Part shown: positions 29,081-42,382 of the stretch, in pieces
How positions within the stretch are numbered: position 1 is the first letter of the stretch
Layout of the letters: each line of letters starts with the position of its first letter
Source of the DNA: Ptychodera flava
Taxonomy: Eukaryota > Hemichordata > Enteropneusta > Ptychoderidae
NCBI RefSeq assembly: GCF_041260155.1
Contig: NC_091933.1
Location: 8,694,269-8,758,268, forward strand
Length of the DNA: 64,000 bases
Direction of reading: 5' to 3'
Notes under the pieces: model-generated
Seen by the model: only the letters and a program-made list of their open reading frames with translations
What the model was told of the DNA's origin: nothing
Database searches by the model: none
Made by a program: the position numbers and the translations under genes

Positions 29081-31712
29081 AAACTAGAGACAGAAGAGGC
29101 GAGACTCGCGATTGTCACCGTCTATGCTAACACCACGGTGGAGGGACCGTGCTAAAACACAGGGAATTTCATCATTATCGGTGCATTTAAAGATTTTTAT
29201 TTTTCTGTAGGACTATACACTTCTAAAGCTTTGTCTCAAACGACCCATCGAGCATTGTTTTAATTCAAAAGTTAAAATTCTGAAAAAAATTGGGGTTGAA
29301 TCTCATACAAAATTATATAATGCATGTATGACCCCATACTCGACAACCGTTCTGCCGTTTAGGAGTGTGAAAACATGATATATGCGATGCAGTTCAGAAA
29401 CGAGCGTTAACATTTTGTTTCGGGTTCACAGTTTTACCCCAATGCAATATAGTGGTTCAAGTTGGAATTTGAGACATATGGTTTGGTTTTTGTGTAGACT
29501 TCTTACCTTGACCAACAAAGCTTACAGAAAGGGTTTCCCTATGGAATTTTGCGCTAAATAATAATTATTGGTCAAATTAGACTTGAAATAGTTTTTTGAA
29601 GGTGTTGAAAATTAAATTTAGTGTACATTGATATTTCCATGGTTAGTAGAAAGATTTTGTTCATCCTGGAATCCGAGCGGAGGACGATAACGCCAGACAA
29701 AAAGTAAGGTTTGAGGCTTACTTACCTAAATTTTATTTAAAAAACTCACCTTGCCGAAAGTTTTGTCACGTTATATCCGTCTCGTAGGCAACGCTCATTG
29801 TTATAGCACAAACGCGGAATTGCGTCTTTGAGTCGAAACTGGAATATTTCGCAATGAAAGTTAAGATAGAAGAATTTTGGTGAATTTTGTATAGATAACA
29901 CTAGTATGGTCAATCTGCTTTTTCCGATATTGTCGTGCCTTTTATGGCGTTTCTTTTATTCCTCTTTGTTTCCACTCCGTTTTCAAAGTGACAGATCGTT
30001 CCATTGGGCTGTGAGGTTAACTTTTATCGATTTTTTGTTGGATATAATGTGTCTTGTGACCTAAAGTCATTATAATAAATAAATAAACTATGCATTTTGA
30101 CGGGCAGGATACTTCTATTCAAACTTTGCGAAAGAGAAACCTGTCAGTCACAGTAATAAAAGCAAGAAAAGAGATAATTTTGAAAGAACAACTGACAGTG
30201 AAAATCTGATAGTGAAAACAAGGAAACCGAAACATTTTCTGCCGGTAATTGTGATCCATGTTTATACTGCACAACACTCCATTTCACTTAGAAATCACAC
30301 CTACTCGCAATTTTACGGCACTACCATTGTAAAAACTCATAATATGTATACTGACATGATCAGGAATATAGCCAAAATATACAGGTCCTGTAAATCTGTA
30401 TTTCCAGCTGAATCTTTTTGTCAACCATGCAAAGTTTGAGAAATAGTTTGTGTGGTTGGTTGTATCTTTTCCGCTCCAGATGTGAGTTATATTTAATTTT
30501 ATGACAAATAAAGCGAAAAAGACTCTGAGAGACCCGAAAGTAAGACGTGTATTTTGTACGCCATGTTTGGGAATTAGATTTGATTCTCCGTCAGTAACGC
30601 AAATGGTAGATGTAAATAATGATTATGTTTAGCAAGTCGAAAGGGCTGGTTCCCGCGCATGTATGTCAGGTCATGGACCTGAGACTTATAAATTATTAAG
30701 TTCAGATCGAAATAACTTGACTGTTGGCAAATTAATTTCTTAAAATGTGGAAACGAAATTTATGCAAATCTTGTGATTTCGAACAAGTCACGTGACTAAC
30801 AGATTACATTTTCCTACCAAAATTACATATGGGAAATTATAAGATATTTAAACCACAATTCAAGACAAAAGTTATTCAAACAAAATTGTTAGTAGATATA
30901 AAATAGCATTAAAGCTTGCGTAACAACCACTGACTGATTTAAATCTATGAAATTTTAATGATATTTTTCCTCAAAACTTTAACAATTTCAGCGATTTTGT
31001 ACATTTCTCGGACATTTTTTAAATATTGACTACATGTTTCAAATCTTTTATTTAGGGTATGGTGTCTCTTTTGTTTAAAGATAATTACTGTTTCTGAATA
31101 TCCAGAAAAAAAGACGATATTTAATTTAGAAGTTGAAATTTTATCCCTTTTTTAATGTATGAAATTTTTAAGGGAAACTGGCAATTTTAATTGCGTGACC
31201 ATGTCTGTCGAGATTTTTCATATTCTAACAGTAATAATTTAGTAAAACGAACAAGTGGACTAAAATCCAGTCAAGTAGACGATATATATGGAAATAACAC
31301 TATTTTGTTTAATTCAGGTATGTTCCCTACAGTGGGCCATGCCTTAACATACAATAGTAGTACAACATTGAGAATGTTGTTTTTTACTTAATTACTTAAA
31401 GTCCTTTTTGACTGGTGAATTTTCGTTTTAGCTCCTGTGCACGAACGGGAAATACTGAATACGAAAGAATCGCCGTATATCTGTCCGCTGTCGGTTCCAA
31501 ATGAAGCGGCCCATGAAAACGAAAGAATTATTAGATGATGACTGCTGCTGCGCATGTCACACTCTGCACTGCAGGGCTTGTTCCTGCATTGCTGCATGCA
31601 TGTTGTACAGTTGGCACCATACGAGACTCAGGATCTATGCGATATGCTCGCATGCATACACCTACCCAGAAGTCTGAACAGTTGATCACTCTCCTGTGGA
31701 GCTCCACTGTCT

Positions 31713-31853
31713 ATGAGTGAAGATATTGTTCAACTGGTGGCGGTTGCGACGAGAGAGCGGGCTCACTGTGGACGACAGTTGATGTTTCAACTTGGTGTGC
31801 AGCGTCTCAGCCAACCAACTGCAACATTCCGAGCTGCTGCACATCAACTCTAA
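31713..31853 (+). other. 46-codon open frame upstream of the fused transferase
   Basis: It begins MSEDIVQLVAVATRERAHCG and ends RAAAHQL before a stop. It has balanced, coding-like composition in an otherwise AT-rich region, about 220 bp before the transferase start codon. It could be an upstream open frame in that gene's leader, a small gene, or chance. I recognise no family. Confidence 0.2.
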
Positions 31854-32071
31854 TATTTACTGTCCTGTCCCTTGCTAAGGATACTTTCAAGGACATACAG
31901 TTCCGACTTTCCTGTGTACTACGTAACCACTAACAATGTGCATTTGACAACAGATCTCACCACATAGTATCTGTGTTCTGTCCACCGTATTTAATATATA
32001 TACGGGCACCGCACCAAGGCTGCAGTTGTCGTCTGTGAGTTGCATAACACTTGTCCATAATCCACGTCGTA

Positions 32072-35000
32072 ATGATGCTACCCATCTCAGTTGCAAGTCC
32101 AGTGGGCGTGTCGTTAGTTTTATTTGCTACAACGGTCGCTATTTTAGTATTTTTCAGCGGCCGCAAAACATGGAACAGATGGAAGTTGCAAACGAAGAAG
32201 AACCGAATCATATTATTCACAAGGTACCCAACTCCCGGTTTAACAAAAACCCGTCTTATCGGCGAGCTAGGTGAGACGGGTGCAGCCAGACTTCAACACT
32301 ACATGGTGAGTCGTACACGTTTGTATGCTTGACTTGCAATATTTGTAGAATATAGCTTCAACTGTCTATGTCTACTGCAGACTCAGCGGCATGTTTGTTC
32401 AAGTCAAAGTTAGATATTAATAAGTGATGCGCAGAGTAGCTAATTTAATGTAAAAAATTATCAAAAATTGCAAGTGTACTACTGGCCCTAGGAATTTGAA
32501 ACTTGGCAAAAATGTTCCTTTTTTGATGCAAATTTAAGAGTATTGAAATCAAATTGATCAGATGTGTAATATGAGCAAAATATTAAAATCATGAAAACAG
32601 GCACGATGGGCAAAATTCCGGGCCACACTCAGACAGTACTCACTCTTAGACTTTCGTATTATTTGCTGAAGAAGAGAGTCCATATTATAATTTACAATTG
32701 TGTTTGTTTGAACAAAGTTGATAGAATGACATGTAAATGAGCAAAACAGATGGTCAAACAATATAACCTCATACACTAATTACAATTAATGTAATTTCTT
32801 CTAAATATTTGTAGTATTGTCACAAATCGTTCAACTAGAAGCACACTGCCATTCAACGGCGGCATTTTTCCTAACTGGTTGCCAGACACTTATCAAAACT
32901 AAGTTGCACCACACCCCCTTTTCCCGTACAATTTGCACCAAAACCACCTTGCTCCCAAACAACACTATACCAAAATGTCTTTGCCCAAAGAGTCATTTTG
33001 GCCCAAAACCATTTCGCCTCCAAACAACTCCACTTCACCCCAAAACTGTTGGCAACATTAAAGCTGAAAATAACGCGCCAATGCCCACCAGATTTCATCA
33101 CCTATCTGTCCTGTGATCAAACTCTTGAAAGGAGCCCTGACATAACACAAATTCTGTGCAAGACAACCGTCATAGCTGCTACCAGCAGTACAAACGTGTA
33201 GGGAGAGTGTTGTGACTTTTTTCACATGAGTAAAATATTTGTAGGGCTATATAAGTACCCGTACACACGGTTTCACAGGCACATTTCATTCTTTTTTTCT
33301 AATTCTACCATTTATGGTTTTTAGGAGAACAAAAAAAAACATAAGGAGGAAAAACATGTACACTGTGTGACGCATGGTTGTTTTGAGATGAGTTGGTCCT
33401 TGGTTAGAATTGGCACATGGGACAAGGTGGTTTAGGGACAAAGTTGTGTGGGGGAACCTGCTTTCGGTACAAAGAGTTTGGACCCCTTATATGCTAATTA
33501 GCAAGGATGTCACACTTGCTCGTTGTGAACAATGAAATATAATGACCATCTTTTTTTGATTTCAGACAGACCACATGGTTGACGTGGTCACTAATGTGCA
33601 GCAGCATTGTCCAGACATCTGTGTTGAAATTGATTATTGCGGTGGAAATGAACAGGATATCAAATACTGGTTTGATAGGAAAACTTCATTGAAATGCATA
33701 TGGAATGAACAACAACCTGGTAACCTGGGTGATAAAATGTCAAGTGCATTTAGGAATTCATTTCAACAAGGTGCTGAAAATGTTCTGATTGTAAGTGTCC
33801 TGTTTTCAGTTTTTACTATTCATGTAAATATTGCAAGTGCTCTGTTTTCAGTTTTTACTGTTCATGTAAATGTTCCTGGACTGTGAGTAAGCAAACAAAA
33901 GTTAACTAACTCTGCAAACAAATATTTTCACTAAGGAGTGAACGATTGATATCCTTGGGGGGGGGGGGTCTGGAAGATTTTTGAAAAAATAAAGATTCCC
34001 AGCAAATGTAAACGGGGAAAAAAATCAGCCAGAGAATGCTTGACCAAAAAAGGTGGGAGAGTGGGAAATAAAAATAATACTATCTCATCAATCTTCCAGA
34101 CCCTCCCCCAGGATATCAAATGGTCCATCCCTAACCAGTGGGATTGACAACAAAACAACAACTTGTATAGAGTGAGCAATTCCAAGCTCCCTGACCACCA
34201 CTGTTTCTCATTAACTATGATCTGATCCACAACCACTTGAGACTAATGATATGATCAATAATATATACAAGCCTACCATTACTGTGATGCTTGTCATTTA
34301 TAGCATCACCCATAAATTTCATTTATTCCTCAATCTTCAAAATGACTCAACACTGACAGTAAATCATTAAATTATTATACAAATTTTAGAGTCTGAATGT
34401 CTTTCCCTGCCTTTGACAGAGTGGCATCATAAAGGGGTCTAAATTCTATACCTTTGTACAGTAGTACCACATACAAATTGGTTGTTGACCTTTTCATTCC
34501 TAAAAGGTTCTCATGAAATGTAGTCGTAAAACTACTTCATATTGAGGTTGTGCGTAGAAGAAAGATACAAATGCAAACTTTTTTTTCAAGAAACATGAGT
34601 TTGAAATGAAGGCCATAAAATGTTGATCTTCAAATGGTCACTATTGCCTGCTTTTCAGGCTGGGCCATGTCAATTATTTTATTCATATTTTGACATGTTT
34701 TTACATGTCACTTGTACGGTACTTTATTTCCCTCTTTCAGATTGGAAGTGACATTCCAGGGATTAATAGAGATCTTCTCCGGGAAGCATTCACCACTCTT
34801 CAAGACAGCGCCACCAAGGATAACTTACTGCTGGGTCCTGCTTTGGATGGAGGCTATTATTTAATCGGACTTAACCAAATAAATTCATCAAAATTAGGTA
34901 TTACATCATCAATCTTCATTTTCCAATTTGTTTGTTTGAATTCTGTATCAGGATGTTCCGTATATTTTGTCTCATAATTATGGCTGTTCAAAACTTTTTC

Positions 35001-38000
35001 TTAATTTCAAGTTCTACAATTTTTATACTTAGCAAAAACAGACAGCAATATTCTGATTTTGTCAGGTGCCATTGTTTATGAATGCAAATAATTCACAGTG
35101 TATATCATTACTTACTCCAGTGAAAACTTTCCATAGGGTTGATAAAAAGTATCCTCTTAATAGACAAATGAAACATTTAATCAGAAAAGGGTATCTGAAC
35201 AAAATTGTTTCCCTTGTAATTTTTTAGAAAATTTACTGCAGGGTATAGACTGGGGGACAGAAAAAGTGAGAGAGCAACAAGAAGAAAGAGCCAAGTCAGT
35301 AGGGATTTCAGTGTGCCATCTCTCTAAAGTTCTACAAGATGTGGTAGGTTATCTAAATGTTTCACAGAGAAAACTTTGGAAAACTTACAGTGGCTTTGGT
35401 GAACAAATAGTTCATGGTTTTCACAGAAAAAGCTGAGATATTGTCATGTTGTGTACTATTGCTATCATTCCAAAGACAGACTATAGAACGCCACAGAATA
35501 ACAAAACTACATTATACATTCTTGATATTCTGTATGTCATTGGTTTCCTAATGTCAGTTTTGCATTTATGTGGCAACTCTTATGTCTTTAAATGGTGTTT
35601 CCAGGATACAATTGATGACCTACCAGTGGTTGAGGAATTCATGGGAATATCCGTACAACAGATAAAATCTCCAAGACTCAGTGTCGTCATTCCTGTTCTA
35701 AACGGGGTTGATGAAATCCAGAATGCCATAGCAACATTGATAAAGGTGTGTCTCATGTCAGAATTTTTTTTACAGTACATATAGTGAAAGTTGTAGCTGC
35801 CTTGGTCTGGGTGATTGGCGAAATCATCTGCTGTAGTTGTCTGCTTTCAAGTATGTACCAGGATATAATACTGAGCAATGTTGTTTGGCTGGTCTGTTTT
35901 GAGACATAAACATATGTTGCCCCAACAAAATTATGTTGTTGAAAACTTTCTAGCCTTGATGAAATTCAACTGTATCTTACAACCGCACATTGATAATCAA
36001 AGATGAAGAGACACTGTATTTTTACCTTCTGTGTATGTTTTCTGACAGCGTTGCAGCTGGCCTCAGTTCATGGAGATAATAGTGTGTGATGGAGGTAGTG
36101 AAGATGGAACATTTGAAAAAGTGGAAGAAATAGCAAAGTCAGAGACTAAGTGTCCAATTAAAGTAGTAAGAAGTTCTCGAGGTAAGGAAATCAACAACAA
36201 CAACAACAACAATGACTAGTATCATTATTGTTGTAGTTGTTGTTGTTATGGCTATCGTTGTTGTTGTTCTTTTTAGATAGCAATTATAATACCATTAAAG
36301 TTTGCTAACATTTGTAATTTATACTGCCTCAAAATACATATACCTGAAATGAATTAAGTTTTCTTTAGCAGTTTGCACTGTATTTTATATGTACATGTAT
36401 TGATTTACAAAAGCTTTGGCAGGCTATTCAGGCACATGAATTAAATGAACAGCATATTTATTTCTCTGACAACAATTTTGCAATTTATTTCACATGTTAT
36501 ATACCATACATTATATACGTTATATACCATTGTAATGCAAACTAGGAATGAGTGATATGTTCTGCAATCTTTGTGAAAAGCTAGCCTGACATTAATTTTA
36601 ATTAGGTTTATTGACATTGTGATTTTCATGCGCTGCATGTTCAAACACTGCACTGAAGAGACAGATACAAATACCAGCATAAATTACCATGCATTGCCCA
36701 CCTCTCATGGACAAAGTGTACATATAGAAACACACAGCAGTACAGACATGCTCTGATCCCTGATGTAGCTATTCTTAATAACACAGAATGAATCATTGCT
36801 ATTCCAATTTCAATTTCCATGCAGCTCTTTCAGGTTTTCCAGTCTTTGTAAAATCAAATGTAAAATGACAAAAGTGGATGATGACAGACAAACGATAGTT
36901 ATAAATGTTTATTGCTTCTTTTCTCCAAATTTGGACAAAACAAATTAAACTCAATGCTATGTAATCTTTTGACAACTTACTTAATATATTATGCATACCA
37001 AACACTTTTTATACATTGCCAATGAGAAAGTTGACAAATTAATCCATGATAATGGAGTGTGTTTGAATTTTCAACACCTGTTTTCATCACTTGCTAATAT
37101 TAAGTCACTTGAAGATACTGTCTCCCAAATAAACTGCCTCTCTCTAGCTTTCCAATATTAATGGCTTAAAGTGTATTTGATCATGTTTGACAGGTAGAGG
37201 CAAGCAACAGAATGCTGGATTCAGTCACAGTTCAGGAGACGTCTTGTTGTTTCTTCATGCTGATACGCTTGTACCAGAGAGATTTTTTGAAGAGATTTTG
37301 CTTGTCCTTGGTACACCAGGTGTATCTGCTGGGGCTTACGCACTGGATTTTGATAAACTCTACTCGGATAAGTAAGAGCAAATACCTAGTATGTAAATTT
37401 AAGTGGCATTGGTTATACTGGTGACTTCAATAGCGCTGATTGCAAATGACCGCATTTTTTCTCTCATTAATATGCATAAATATTTGTCCACATTTCTGCA
37501 TAAACGAAGAAAATAAAACCTGCTAGTGTTGCAGTGGCTACCAAAAGTCACCTAATTCGTATGAATTTTTGACTCAGACCACAAGCACATGCAACCACAA
37601 AATTTATCCAAATTTTAGGCAACGTTGTCTGATGTCGCACACGTGCTGCTATATTTAGTGACAAACCTGAAGTAGCGATCAACTCTATTGATCATGCAAA
37701 TATCTCTACAGCTTACTCACAACACTGTTATCAGCTTGAATGCATCTTGTGTATGGACCATAGATTTTTTCAAACTACTTTCTTTATTGGTAGTGAGTAT
37801 GCTGTGATTAAAATAGCTTTTCCAGTCGTTCCAGAGAGAACAAGTGTGTATTTGTGTAACATGAAAATATTAATTTGAGAGACATGTTTCTTTTCCTCAG
37901 CTTCAACTAGCCATACAAATTCAGCAGAGAAAAATCATTTCAAGTGTTATTTTTAGCGTATGTTGTAGATCTGTAATGTTAGATACACTTCTCCCAATAG

Positions 38001-41000
38001 AATTTGTCACTTTTATATTGTACTGTGACTGACTTTGGTGAAGGTTTTTTACAAACATTAGTGCAGCTACCAAGAACAGTTCCAACATTTGCATTTACAA
38101 ATAGAGAAAAAAAAAAAAAATAACCTCACTATTACCGGAAGTGTCTGCCTAGATTAACGTTACCTCTGACACAGATAGAAACACCTACACAGATACAAAA
38201 TAATTTATCACATTAAAGTACTAATATTATTTGCACAAATTTGACATGTTTTCTCTTCAGCTGTTCATTGTACTTACACTATATTTTAAGGATGATAAGG
38301 TGGACAGCAAGAAAAAGAGCAACAAAATATGGTAAGTAATCCTATGATTTTCAAACAATGCTGTAGTATTCACTAAAAAATGTAAGCCATAAGATTTGTT
38401 GCCAACATGAAAGATTCTTTGTCCAATGTTGTCGTGCTTCCCCATGTCAAATTTTTTCAAAGTGTCATGTTGGTTGAGTTCAGAACTTACTTATTTTGCC
38501 CAGCAATGCCTGAATTAATGTTTTGTCATATCTCCTAAATGGCTACTAATATGGAGTGAAACAAAAATTAAGAAGCAAAAAGCTGATTTGATTGCTGTTC
38601 TGCAATGTTTCCTGTAGAATTACCATATGGGGACCAAGGTATTTTCCTAACCAGACAAATGTTTGAGAAGTTAGGGGGTTTTCCTGATTATCCACTCATG
38701 GAAGACTATGAACTGGTAAGTTTTGACAAATGAATCACAGTATATTGTAATACATTGAAACACAGACATTTGACTTAAATTTCGCATTCCTATAGCAGAG
38801 CTTCTGTTAACGCAAAATCCTGCGTATTTCACGCATAATTGCAAAGTAAAATGATGTCTGCGTAATCCGATACACATTGAAAAAAAGCGCAGTCTCCATA
38901 ACAGAGACATGAGCACACGTGATTTCCCTCCAATGCGTAGTTTATCCAGGACTAAAAATAAAATGTTTGCTGATACAAAATATTCATGATTTTGCAACTT
39001 TTTGTCCTACATCCTGTAAATCACGTCGCGTCAATTGTTTCCATCAAGGCTGTACCAATAAAAAATGTAACATGTTCAATAGAGTTCATCATTATTTCAA
39101 AAATGTTCCTTTTTCCATTGCGCACAATGCGTACACATGTACACTTTTGATCAGGCAGGGTGGTCCAGTAGTTTTTCCTATTGCTGTTTACTGTTTAGTC
39201 AGTACTTCCAAAATATGTCAAAATGTAAAACTATCAACAGTTTCTTTGCCCCATCAAAAAAAGTGGGAGTAGAAAAGACGTCAAGCAAGCAAACCAGCAA
39301 CTCTAGCCAGCCACCGAGCAGCAGTGATGTTTCCATGTTTCCATGGCGACAAAGTCACCCATAATTGCAGCCGTGATTTCAGTCTCATCTGTCCCATGTG
39401 AACGTTGGTTCAGTACCCAAAACAGGATTAAAACATTGAAATGTAGTTATCTGAGTGAAGATATATGTCATAAATGATCTGACGGTGATAACCATGGAAA
39501 GCTGAAGACTTTGCGAATTTGACTTCAGAGCAACGATGATGGAGTTGAGGCAGCAAACTAAGACATCATCGGAAGTAGTAGACAGAAAAAGTAAAGAAAT
39601 GAATACCGTTTACAGAAAACAGAACAAACAAAAAGATATTGTCACTGCTGATGTTTATTGAACACTTTATTCATTGACTTTTGAACCAGTTTTCGATATT
39701 GCATATACAGCTTATACTTTATAGGTACTCACATGTTGTACGTATCTTTGATACATTTTACGCAAATGAAAAACCATTTGCGTATAGCCTCAGGCAGGTT
39801 TGAAAATCCTAACGGAAGCTCTGCTTAAAGTACAGACTTGATGAAATTTTCATTGACAAGCTGTAAGAAATGCCATGACAAATCAGGTATATCAACACCA
39901 TGTGATGATAGCTGTACATATCACGTGTGACTTTCAAATGTCATAAAGTTTTCCAAGCTTTCAACTGTTAAAAGAAATAATGGCATTCTGTCTGACATCT
40001 ACCTCAGAAGGGGCACATTTGTGCCCCCTAAGTGTCAATTTCTGTCTGAAGTAGATTCTTTCATCTGATATCACTATATCAACGAAGCTTTTTGGAGCGC
40101 AGGTACACGTTTTCCTGTGTGTTTTCCTTAGATAGAAACTGAATCAAAACCAGCAACTCTAACTACCAACAATGTGGATTAATTGTGTCCCTGAGTTTGC
40201 TTCACAAATCACAGTACATGATAGATGACACCAGGAACAACATCACATGTAGGCCGTCAGTAGTGAGACTGTCATAGGGCAGCTTAGGTCACATCATGGA
40301 ACTCTGAAATGGCAACGCTGTTTGTGTGAAATGGATATCTTTGTCATTAATCATGGCTACTGTGATTAAATACATGATCCAAAGAAATGATAAAAACAGT
40401 ACAGCTGAAAACCCTATTCATCATAGTGTTTTGGTCAAATTTGAAGATAGTCTTTACTTTGCCCAGGTTAAGCGTTTACAGAAGGAAGGACATGTGAAAA
40501 TATGTGAAGAAAGTCCCGCCATCACATCTGCCAAGCGATGGGAAAAGTATGGATTCAGTGTGAGTTACATATTCATCCTCTGTACGGTATGCAGTATAGG
40601 CTGATTCAGGTAGCAATATCAATGTATTTGATAAAACAGGCAACATTGTGCCTCAGGGATAGATTTTTCAGACTTTCAACATTTTTTTCCAATTCATTGC
40701 TAGTCTACAGATTAAGTTGAAAAGTTTACTCCTGATCATCTTCTTTTTTCTTATTTATTACAAATATAACTGTTCCCAAAGAGTTCACACAGAAAACACC
40801 AGCCATTTTGAATTTTAAATATTAATACATTGGAGGCAAAAGTGTGCAAGGACTAGGACCCTGACTTTTACTTTTGATAATAAACGAAAACTGAAAAACC
40901 CTTGGAAAAATGTTATTATTTGGGTTGTGTTTGTTAAGCAGACACACCATTTGGTTGAAAATTGATGCAATTATGTAATATGACAGGAATGTCGGGCTCT

Positions 41001-42081
41001 ATGTTCCCTTACAAATGGACAATGAACTTGTGAAAAAGGTCAGTGATTATGAAAAACAGATCCACTGCTAAAGTCTCAATAAATTCTCTAATTTTGTGGT
41101 AGGAAAAACTAATCAGTGCTGAGCACCTTTACACTGTAGGCACCTCCACACATGACAATTTTGTGGAAAATTTATTGTAACAACGTTTGCTTCTAGGAAT
41201 GGCTGTAGGTTTTCATGTTCTTAACTGTTATTACTAAGTTAAGGGGTGGTGAATAATGAAAACATGTGCATGGTAAATGTAACTTCTGTGTTTAGGGGGA
41301 GGGGGTTTGGCTGTATTTCGATTACTGTGTGCAAAAATCACACTACAAGTTTTCTCATCGCAATATCTCTCTACACCTTTTTATGTATCGCAAAATATCG
41401 CTCTATATTGTTTGGCATGTACCAGGCCAGTACGGCACCGGCGCCACACCAGCATTCTTTTGACATACATGTGAATCAGTGCACGAGTAAAATAACATAA
41501 CAATCATTTTGGATACACTGTTTCATTTCATTCTATTGGTTGCGTCATTGTTGAGTTGGCGCTGAACAGAGATTGATTTTTAGAGGGGGTTCAGTAGCAT
41601 ATGCGTGATTTCATAGCAACGTTATTACAGATTGTTGGTGTTCAGATACAGAATGAGGCTTGGTTGGATTTTCGCACTTCCAAACTTTCGTTTAGGGGAG
41701 GGGGTTGAGGCCAAACACACTAGGTTTTGTTTACCATGCGCATGTTTTAATTACCCATGGCCCTAAAGACAGCATCCTATCAAAGTTTGAGTGTCATTTT
41801 AGTCTTTCCGAGCTTCCAGGGTAATTCATATCATCGAACAGGAAACACACTTCCTTTTCAGCTCATTTCAACATTTTCAAACGTATCAAAAATCTTAACT
41901 ATACATTACAAAACTCAAAAATTTACATGCCAGTAATTTTTTTTCAAAGTCATGTGCATATCTTTCTAATTCACAGAATACTCTACAAAATTATGTTACT
42001 GTAATAGCATATGAGATGGGTGTCAAACCTGCAACCCTGGCCAGATGGTACTATGGAAGTAGTCAGAAGAAAAACAAATAG
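32072..42081 (+). CDS. membrane-anchored fusion of TIGR04282-like and TIGR04283-like transferases (putative arsenosugar-type glycosyltransferase)
   Basis: Eleven coding exons, 516 aa: 32072-32305, 33566-33790, 34741-34897, 35228-35343, 35605-35745, 36049-36181, 37194-37371, 38261-38331, 38618-38715, 40467-40559, 41977-42081. Borders are GT-AG with consistent phases. An in-frame stop precedes the first ATG at 32045; a second ATG follows directly. Residues 11-29 form one hydrophobic segment, followed by a basic stretch. The first domain (about 44-250) has FTRYPTPGLTKTRL, IGSDIPG (154-160) and GPALDGGYYLIG (185-196), as in CofC-like TIGR04282 proteins. The second (about 268-510) has LSVVIPVLNG, DGGSEDGT (305-312), LLFLHADT (353-360), LPYGDQG, PLMEDYEL (444-451) and SAKRWEKYG (472-480), as in TIGR04283/GT2 enzymes. 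The last exon supplies a C-terminus ending ATLARWYYG plus a short Lys-rich tail. Substrate is unknown; the arsenosugar link is an annotation convention for the bacterial relatives. Confidence 0.9.
33791..33876. repeat. tandem duplication spanning the exon 2 donor of the fused transferase
   Basis: A roughly 42-bp unit is present twice directly after exon 2. Both carry CTGTTTTCAGTTTTTACT and TTCATGTAAAT. The first copy starts with the GTAAGT donor; the second has GCAAGT in the equivalent place, at 33833. Confidence 0.75.
36189..36265. repeat. CAA/TTG trinucleotide hairpin
   Basis: An AAC run is followed by TTG runs in intron 6 of the fused transferase. The two halves are complementary and could fold back. 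Confidence 0.8.
38794..39825. mobile_element. about 1.03-kb inverted-repeat-bounded element in intron 9 of the fused transferase
   Basis: The left end AGCAGAGCTTCTGTTA pairs with TAACGGAAGCTCTGCT at the right end (15 of 16). Inner blocks with GCGTATTT and GCGTATAG motifs also recur near both ends. No transposase frame is visible inside. Likely a non-autonomous DNA transposon; the family is not identified. Confidence 0.55.
40780..40910 (+). repeat. dispersed repeat, partial copy
   Basis: Shares CCATTTTGAATTT and a GACCCTGA/TTTTTACTTTTGA-like block with the 11.7-kb repeat. Short and diverged; it lies in the last intron of the fused transferase. Confidence 0.4.
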
Positions 42082-42289
42082 TAAAGCAGCTAGTCCACTT
42101 AGAAAATTAGTGTACAGTGGATACAAAATATCTGCATACAAAATTGGACATACATGCTTTCCTTCAGCTGTAACTCAGTGGACGCATACATGGGTATATT
42201 TAATCCTGATTTTGAAAAAAAGGAAGTATTGTGATACAGGGTGACACAACATTCTTAGAATTAATTTTGGTTCGGAAAAATAGGAGGAT

Positions 42290-42382
42290 TATACATACAT
42301 TTACATACATATATATACATACATACATACATACATAACATACATAACATACATAACATACATACATACATACATACATACA

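Larger units (their letters stand above)
28118..32071. promoter_or_regulatory. divergent upstream region between ABTB1 and the fused transferase
   Basis: About 4 kb separates the two divergent start codons, so it must hold both promoters, though I see no TATA box or other element I can call with confidence. It includes a dispersed repeat copy (about 28.75-29.08 kb), AT-rich DNA at 29.2-31.3 kb, and a 46-codon open frame at 31713-31853. A long minus-strand frame over 28.57-29.12 kb lies mostly in the repeat and is not treated as a gene. Confidence 0.5.

Noticed and set aside
28570-29118. 182-codon minus-strand frame upstream of ABTB1
   Set aside because: It overlaps a dispersed repeat with non-coding relatives at 11.7 and 52.5 kb, and nothing in it resembles a known protein.
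40467-40604. Fused transferase ending at a stop just after exon 10
   Set aside because: That reading runs through a good GTGAGT donor. Splicing to 41977 instead adds a segment matching the family's conserved C-terminus (ATLARWYYG).
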